This document shows positions 58,378 to 64,000 of a stretch of 64,000 bases of DNA, piece after piece. Source of the DNA: Kwoniella bestiolae CBS 10118 (taxonomy: Eukaryota; Basidiomycota; Tremellomycetes; Tremellales; Cryptococcaceae); the NCBI RefSeq assembly GCF_000512585.2, contig NC_089244.1:1674001-1738000 (forward strand). The letters run 5' to 3'. Below the pieces are notes generated by a model that was not told the DNA's origin, made no database searches, and worked only from the letters and a program-made list of their open reading frames with translations. Made by a program: the position numbers and the translations under genes. Position 1 is the stretch's first letter. Each line of letters opens with the position of its first letter.

Positions 58378-59847
58378 GGTACTTGATCTCCTCTCTTGTT
58401 CGGGGGTTGAAGAGCATATAGGTGGTGCAAGAGGTGTGTCTGCGTGAAGAGGGATGTATATCTGATATGGTGAGAAGATAACTTACTGTAGCTTGAATAC
58501 AGCGTGAACGTGAGGGAGGTCAACTTGCTCGTACCTCCACGTGGAATGAGAATGGGATTGTCAGTAGTTGGACGCGTCGCTGTATATCTGTATCTGCCAC
58601 AAACATTCCTTACGCAATCACCGACCAGTTAAAGTGGCATACCGTTATACTCAAGCTTATTTGAGTTCTCACTCGTTCTCCTACAAAACATGCAGTTTGT
58701 ACCAGTCAGGTATGGTCATCAGCAATACATGGCCGCTTGCACGTCCTTTCCGCACTCCATCGCATCATTGGTCTTCTTGGATACACTGTACAGAGGACAA
58801 TAAACAAAGTTTGCCTTTCGGATAAAAAGGAACACCTTGCGTCTGTAGGACTAGGAAATCCAGGCACCCGGGTTGCGTTTCATGTTGAACGAAGCAAAAT
58901 CTATTGTTCATGTCTTCGTGTCGATCTTTTTGAAATGTCGTTATTGTTCTTTCGTTTCATGCTGACACCAATTACGAAGCTTGTTTTGTCATACCCTTCT
59001 GAACAGGCAACAGCATAAGCCAAAGGAGCATGCCAGCCTCAACATGCAAAGGAGGTCAGGGTAGGACAAGGTCGAATGTCTCATCTTGAATAAACGAGGA
59101 AAGAACAGAAGTCCACTTGATCCCACTCCTTCTCTCCCTTCGACAAAGAAAAGAGAAGCAGGAGAGATAGTCCGTCTACTCCGGCGATATAGTGTCTTCT
59201 CATTCCCGCTTTTAGCTCCAAACACCTGCCCTCTAACAAGGAGCGAAATGACACAAAAGCGACATAACATTTCCTGGAATACGTCAACTGACGAACACAA
59301 CAGGTATTGTACCAGAAACAACATGATCGACGCTTTGGGCCAAAAATCACAACTAGGGGAGGTTACAATAAGATTCATGGAGGGATGATGAGACGCTTAC
59401 CTCGCTTTTTGTGCGTTGTGCGTGGTCAAGCGAGCATTTTGTTCTCTCTGCTTACCCGGATGATGAAGACGAAGCATAGGGATGGGTATGGGATATTTAA
59501 AGTATCACATACCTTGTCTTACCTCCAATCTGTTCCTCTCCATTTCATTTGATATTTCTCATTCCCATAATCTATCTTCACCTTGAACCTGAACTACTCA
59601 TCCATATTACTTATCACCACGCCAAGACGATATCCATCTTCGAGACCTACGAGTGTCTAGCAAACCCATCGCTTCTGCAGAGATAGAGACGAAAGCTCTA
59701 AACTATCTTTACGCCACCGATCTTCGCCTTCACCATCTCTCATCTCCCATCTATCTATCTATCGATCCCTCAACGCCAATCTTTCCTCAGATTGTCACAT
59801 TCACACTGAACACCTCACTGCTTCACGAAATAGCCGAGGCATCCACC
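58378..59847. promoter_or_regulatory. Divergent region between USO1 and the 717-residue gene
   Basis: This 1470-bp gap is the largest in the window. Open frames at 58568-59552 lie on both strands and overlap each other; none has domain content or a convincing spliced form. The right end (59520-59700) is pyrimidine-rich leader-like sequence. An upstream frame extends the next gene's first exon leftward to a GTG at 59653, but no ATG supports it. Confidence 0.4.
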
Positions 59848-62077
59848 ATGACACATCAATATAGATCCACCCGACCCATCCTAGTCGAACGTTCAAGTTC
59901 CTCTCATTCCTCATTCCTATCCAATATCTACCTGGACCCCAACTGCGTTATACCTGAATCACCAACCATCTCACCTGATCACGCCGATTCGCCCATTACC
60001 ACCGATACCACCGAGGAAGAACGGGAATTATCAAGAACATCAAGTAATGATAGTGGCGAGTATGAAGATCTAGATGATCTCCAGGTATCTGCTCAGATCT
60101 GCATACGAAATAACTACACCACCATTGGAGGTGGGACGAAGCCACTGAGAGTGAAGAAGAAAAAGGGAGTGACGGCTGTTAAAGTTGGTTCTAGTGAGTC
60201 ATCGCCCACTCTTTCTTCAAATCTTGCCCTCGCCTTTACAAAGCCAACAGTTTCAATATGTGTGTCTAGAAACCAAAAAGCGAATCTCCATCGCCTACTC
60301 GCCATCCTCAAGCGCCAACTCTTACTCTTACTCTCGCCAATTGCCCAAAGATCCAACCTCACCAAGGCACACCTCAAAACCAAGACGCAACCCCTCATCC
60401 AACTCAGGTAAATCCAATCTATCCAAAACCTACGCCAACATCTCCTCCATCTTCCTAAACCTACCTTCTCCATCTGACTCCCCACTCACTCCAAGGGACC
60501 ACCCCGAAAAGATGAGGTCCCACCCACAAGGTAGATTCTCCGATTCCTCGCTCCATCTCGGCTTGGGCAAATTCACATCATACGATCCCATCTCTCCTGG
60601 ACCTTCTCCACCTACCTCACCCCTTCCTTCACCTAACAAACGGACTTTCGTATCGTCCTCACCCAACGAATATAGGAAGAAAGCATTGCCTATTCCACCA
60701 TCGCCTCTCACTCCGTCACGAGCACCTAGGAAGGCAGCTGCACTTCTGGGCGTTCACACCCCCTCGCATGGTAATCCCAAGATGGGTAGTGGGAAGAAAA
60801 CGCACGGACTCAATACCAAACACTTTCGACCACTCCCCAACTCGACCTTAACGGAGATAGAGAAGTTCTTCGGGGACGTTCCCCACAAGTCTAAAAAATC
60901 TTCTTCATCCACGTCCACCAAGCCTAGGTCTAAGGGTACTTCCGCTTCAGCTGGCGCTGGTGGAGGGATGGACGAAAGAGGAATGGGAGATCGGAAGGTA
61001 GGCCAAGGCGAGACGGTAAAGTACAAATCGGAGGATGGATCGATGTGGCTCGACGTAGAGGAAGAACAGGAGTTCGCATGGTTATTATCAGAAATTTTGG
61101 CTTTGATACCTCAACCACTCCCCGATACCGATACCTCACTCAGCAAGATCCGAACCAACGACTCGACATCGTCGCGGGAGGAGAGAGATAGATGGGAGAT
61201 GGAGAATTTCACTTCTGTCTTATCGTTACCCAAACCCAAACCTACCAAAACCAATGGGGGTAAGAGCGGAAGAAAGGGAAAGGGAAGTGATAATTCCTTT
61301 TTGGACCTTGATACCCCAAAGCCACCCAGAGAACTAAACATCAACCCATGGTCTCATAAACGATCCCTATCAAACCCCACCTCTCCAACAAAGTTGTCCA
61401 TCTCTCCACCCATGCCCGCTTTGATCCCACCACCACGAACCAGCTCAAAGCCAGCTTCTTCGCTTCCCAATGATCCGTCTCCCATGACTAACGGATATTG
61501 CTCCAACACCCCTTCTGGATCAGGATCTGGATCTGGATCAGATAGTGAAAAATTTTCCTCACCACCAAGAATCAAGAATCGTCCTCCGCCCCTGACGCTC
61601 AAACGGATTAAACCATCTTCAAAATTACCTATTTTGACTGCTACGGCACCTTCCACCCACCCGAGCACTGGACCCCGGCAATCTCAGCTTGTAACGGCGA
61701 AGGAATCTCAACCTCAACCTCGAGCTGTAGTTGCTCAGCAGATCCCTGATTTGACATCAGAAGATAAGGGACGATACAACATCACCGTCCCAATCCCACA
61801 TCCACAAGTACAATCGAAGAAATACGAAACTCCCTCCACGCCCTTTGTTCGACCTCGTGCTGCTTTGCGACCGCTCGCGTCGGAGGGAGAGGGTGTCCCC
61901 CCCGTCCCTCCCTTACCTTTCTCCATACCTGTCAAAGAAGAACCAACGAGCTTCTTCGAGCCTGTTACTCCCACCGAGCCACATGGGACACGCAAGAACA
62001 ATACTCAAGAGGAAAGGGCTGGGAAGGAGAAGAAGAGCTGGTTGAAGAGGGTGGTCAGGAGACCTTTGAAAGGGTAA
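59848..62077 (+). CDS. Unrecognised low-complexity protein, 717 residues
   Basis: Two exons, 59848-60193 and 60270-62077, are joined across a 76-nt intron whose acceptor is the TCTAG at 60265-60269; the join is in phase. The protein is Ser/Pro/Lys-rich nearly throughout, with many SP/TP sites (SPGPSPPTSPLPSP) and basic patches (KKKKGVTAVK), as in kinase-regulated scaffold or cell-cycle proteins. A more ordered stretch lies near 360-400 (GSMWLDVEEEQEFAWLLSEI). The chain ends in a strongly basic segment (KKSWLKRVVRRPLKG) that could bind membranes or nucleic acid. A Gly-Ser run (GSGSGSGSDSE) is coded by a GGATCT repeat at about 61516-61540. No enzyme domain was recognised. Confidence 0.72.
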
Positions 62078-62409
62078 GATGCGGGACATCTCATTTCAGT
62101 TATTTCACCATACTTGAAGAGGTTTTACTTGGTTACAGATTGCTATTTTATGATTTCATCTTTTATTATCTTCAATCGTAGCGATACACAAATACATTAC
62201 ATTGTAATATAATGAAATTTGTATATACATGATCATGCAATTATAGATATACAACACACAGTTCAAACTGAATCACTACAAGTCGAACAAGCGAATGCGA
62301 AGACGTTGCGTTGCCTCGAACTTCAAACTTCCAATTCCGATCCCTTTCTACCAACATCAACGTTTCCCAATCATCCATCAAACACCAAATCACCTCAAGC
62401 CATCAAGGA
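62078..62409. other. Convergent 3' region
   Basis: This 332-bp gap lies between two stops. It is AT-rich (TACATTACATTGTAATATAATG near 62195-62216, partly palindromic) and probably holds both polyadenylation regions. No gene. Confidence 0.45.
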
Positions 62410-64000
62410 TCAGGGTATAGGATCAAACGTATTCTTATCCAGTCCTTTCCTACCGTTCTTCCTCCTTGACGAAACCACCTTAACACTTTGTTGCCGAGTC
62501 GAAGGGGAATCATCATTCTTCATCGATCCCGCTATTGCTGCTGTATCCTTAGTCACAATGCTATTGCCATTCCCATTCGCAGAACCATGATCAGTGATTA
62601 TGGCCCCTTGATCTCTGACACTTTCTTTGTCCTTCCCATTCCCCACCACACCATTGCCTGTATCTCCCTCCAGCTGCTCTTCATCCTCTTCCACAACCTT
62701 CCCAGGCAATCTTAGACTCCCCTCCAGGGTCCTCCTCTCGTTCTTGTCTGAAACATCATCCGATGAATCCAGATTGATAACTCGTCTCTTCGACTTCTTC
62801 TTGGCAATAGCAGCTGCAGACGAACTAGGCGATTTGACACTAGTAGCAGTCGGTTGGGTCGACAATCTCTGCTGATAAGTTGAATTGACCGAATTATACC
62901 TCGACTGCGACACTTCATCCGTAGGACCCGACACCTCGGTCTGGTGGTGATGAGGGTACGACGCAGATCTACTATGTGTATGCTGGTTGACCCCCCTCTT
63001 GTCCAAAGCCAAATCGATCCTCCTATTTTCCGCCCAACTAAATTCCCTATCATCCAAAATCACCTCATTCTTCTCCTCCTTAAATGCTATTCCCAATTCT
63101 ACACGCCATTCATCCTCGTATCCGACCGTATCGAATGGATTCCCCTTACACCATATCTCCCTTATTCCTCCCAACACCGCTAATCTTCCAACTTCACCCA
63201 CATCCAGCAGCTCATTCCGCCTAATATCGATTCGCTGTAGTGCAGAACACTGATCCAATCCTACCAGGCAGTCTATCCTATTTCCTGAGAGGTTGAGGGA
63301 GGTTACCTGGGGTATTATGCTGGATGCTGATCGGAGAGAGGTTATTACGTTGTTGGACAGATTGAGGGAAGTGAGGGAAGTGAGGTTGGATAGGGATTGT
63401 GGGAGGGTATCGAGCAGGTTGTTGGAGAGATCTAAGTGGGTTAGGGAAGATAGAGGGAGGGAAGGGAAGGAGAGGAGAGTGGTAGATATTAATGAGAGAT
63501 GATGGAGATTTGGGAAACGTGCTTTGGCTGGTGAATCTGATTCGTCTTCCGGTATGATCGATAATAGCTCTTCTATCCAATCATCTCCATCTTGAACGTC
63601 TCGAACTGTCAGACTTCGCATACCTGGGTTGGGAGGTATCAGTAGTGCCCTGGGATCGTATGATTCCAGTTCCAATCTGCACGATCTGTCAGCCTATGTA
63701 CTAGATCACGCTGTTGAACAGCTGACTCACATCTGTAAATTCCTCATGACGTCCAGCGGCACTCTCACATCTATCCCACCTAGCTGAGTATACCCTCCAG
63801 CTTCTATCAACTCCAATATTGGTGGATCGGATACGAACGGGGGATGTATCAATAACGCAGGAAGGATGGTGAACATGGTATAGAGCTGTAAAAGTAGTTG
63901 ATCTGTCAGAAGTTTTGTCGTCAGCTTGAGCAAAACAGATCAGCGATGTAGATAGCTCACCTTCATTCACCTCCTCTTTCTTGCCGAACCATCCCCTCCC
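62410..64000 (-). CDS. Leucine-rich-repeat protein resembling STK11IP, cut by the right edge
   Basis: Three exons are visible: 64000-63961 (open at the edge), 63902-63731 and 63676-62410, joined in phase. The first visible part (GRGWFGKKEEVNEDQLLLQL) leads to ELIEAGGYTQLGGIDVRVPL, then ILELESYDPRALLIP, the layout of the N-terminus of STK11/LKB1-interacting proteins. Four to five LRRs follow (LTHLDLSNNLLDTLPQSLSN, LTSLNLSNNVITSLRS, VTSLNLSGNRIDCLVG, LQRIDIRRNELLDVGEVG). The LRR cap is IREIWCKGNPFDTVGYEDEW. The remaining 230 residues are basic and Ser-rich (KKKSKRRVINLDSSDD) with an acidic patch, and end at TAA 62410-62412. Identification as LRR is certain; the STK11IP link is from remembered layout. 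Confidence 0.75.

Noticed and set aside
59653..59847. Upstream extension of the 717-residue protein
   Set aside because: The frame opens with GTG and has no ATG before 59848; it is probably leader sequence.
1..64000. tRNA/rRNA genes, transposons, CRISPR arrays, phage or plasmid modules
   Set aside because: None was seen by eye. Small structured RNAs (snoRNAs in introns, tRNAs) could be missed without a covariance-model search.

Overview
The window is nuclear DNA of a basidiomycete fungus, most likely a tremellomycete (Kwoniella/Cryptococcus relatives). The grounds are gene content and gene structure. Almost every gene is cut by introns of about 45-120 nt with GTGAGT-type donors, CTGAC/CTAAC branch points and AG acceptors. 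Genes lie on both strands a few hundred bases apart. No bacterial, plasmid or viral features, transposons, tRNA/rRNA genes or CRISPR arrays were recognised. Exon joins were worked out by hand; each model is in phase from start to stop unless stated.

Layout. 1-273: 5' end of an unidentified gene (-). 1703-3288: inositol phosphorylceramide synthase AUR1/IPC1 (+). 3571-4259: mitoribosomal protein bS18m (-). 4595-7580: RNase P/MRP subunit POP1 (+, 11 exons). 8492-9858: orphan protein (-). 9995-11572: flavin monooxygenase (-). 12707-15837: CorA-type Mg2+ transporter (+). 16566-18713: MYND/SET (SMYD) methyltransferase-like protein with a problem at the SET core (-). 19795-24231: 17-exon ester-hydrolase with a long tail (+). 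24559-27021: eIF2D (+). 27363-29374: DUF6534-type membrane protein (-). 30330-32447: class II cAMP phosphodiesterase PDE1 (-). 33398-35918: MIC60 (-). 36280-36853: URM1 (+). 37577-38749: orphan, single exon (+). 39014-41350: FBXO9/Pof7-like F-box protein (-). 41808-42777: secreted, probably GPI-anchored protein (-). 43849-46610: long-chain acyl-CoA synthetase (+). 47254-53696: tandem array of secreted ricin-B-type beta-trefoil (lectin-like) proteins (-). 54477-58377: vesicle tether USO1/p115 (-). 59848-62077: low-complexity protein (+). 62410-64000: STK11IP-like LRR protein, cut by the right edge (-).

Most of the window is conserved housekeeping: sphingolipid and fatty-acid activation, RNase P, mitochondrial ribosome and MICOS, ER-Golgi tethering, translation re-initiation, tRNA thiolation/urmylation, cAMP breakdown, Mg2+ transport. 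The accessory part is 47-54 kb. Four related secreted-protein genes and one dead copy lie head to tail on one strand with near-identical exon sizes. Each of the four non-dead copies has a TATA-like box 156-172 bp upstream of its ATG, and three have an ACAAAGG(A/G) element farther upstream that resembles the HMG-box pheromone response element of basidiomycetes. One of the four carries a +1 frameshift. This array is the best candidate for an undescribed system.

Three genes looked broken at first (eIF2D, PDE1, the esterase oxyanion motif) and were resolved by correct splice choice, including 8-23 nt exons. One was not resolved (the SET domain of the SMYD protein).
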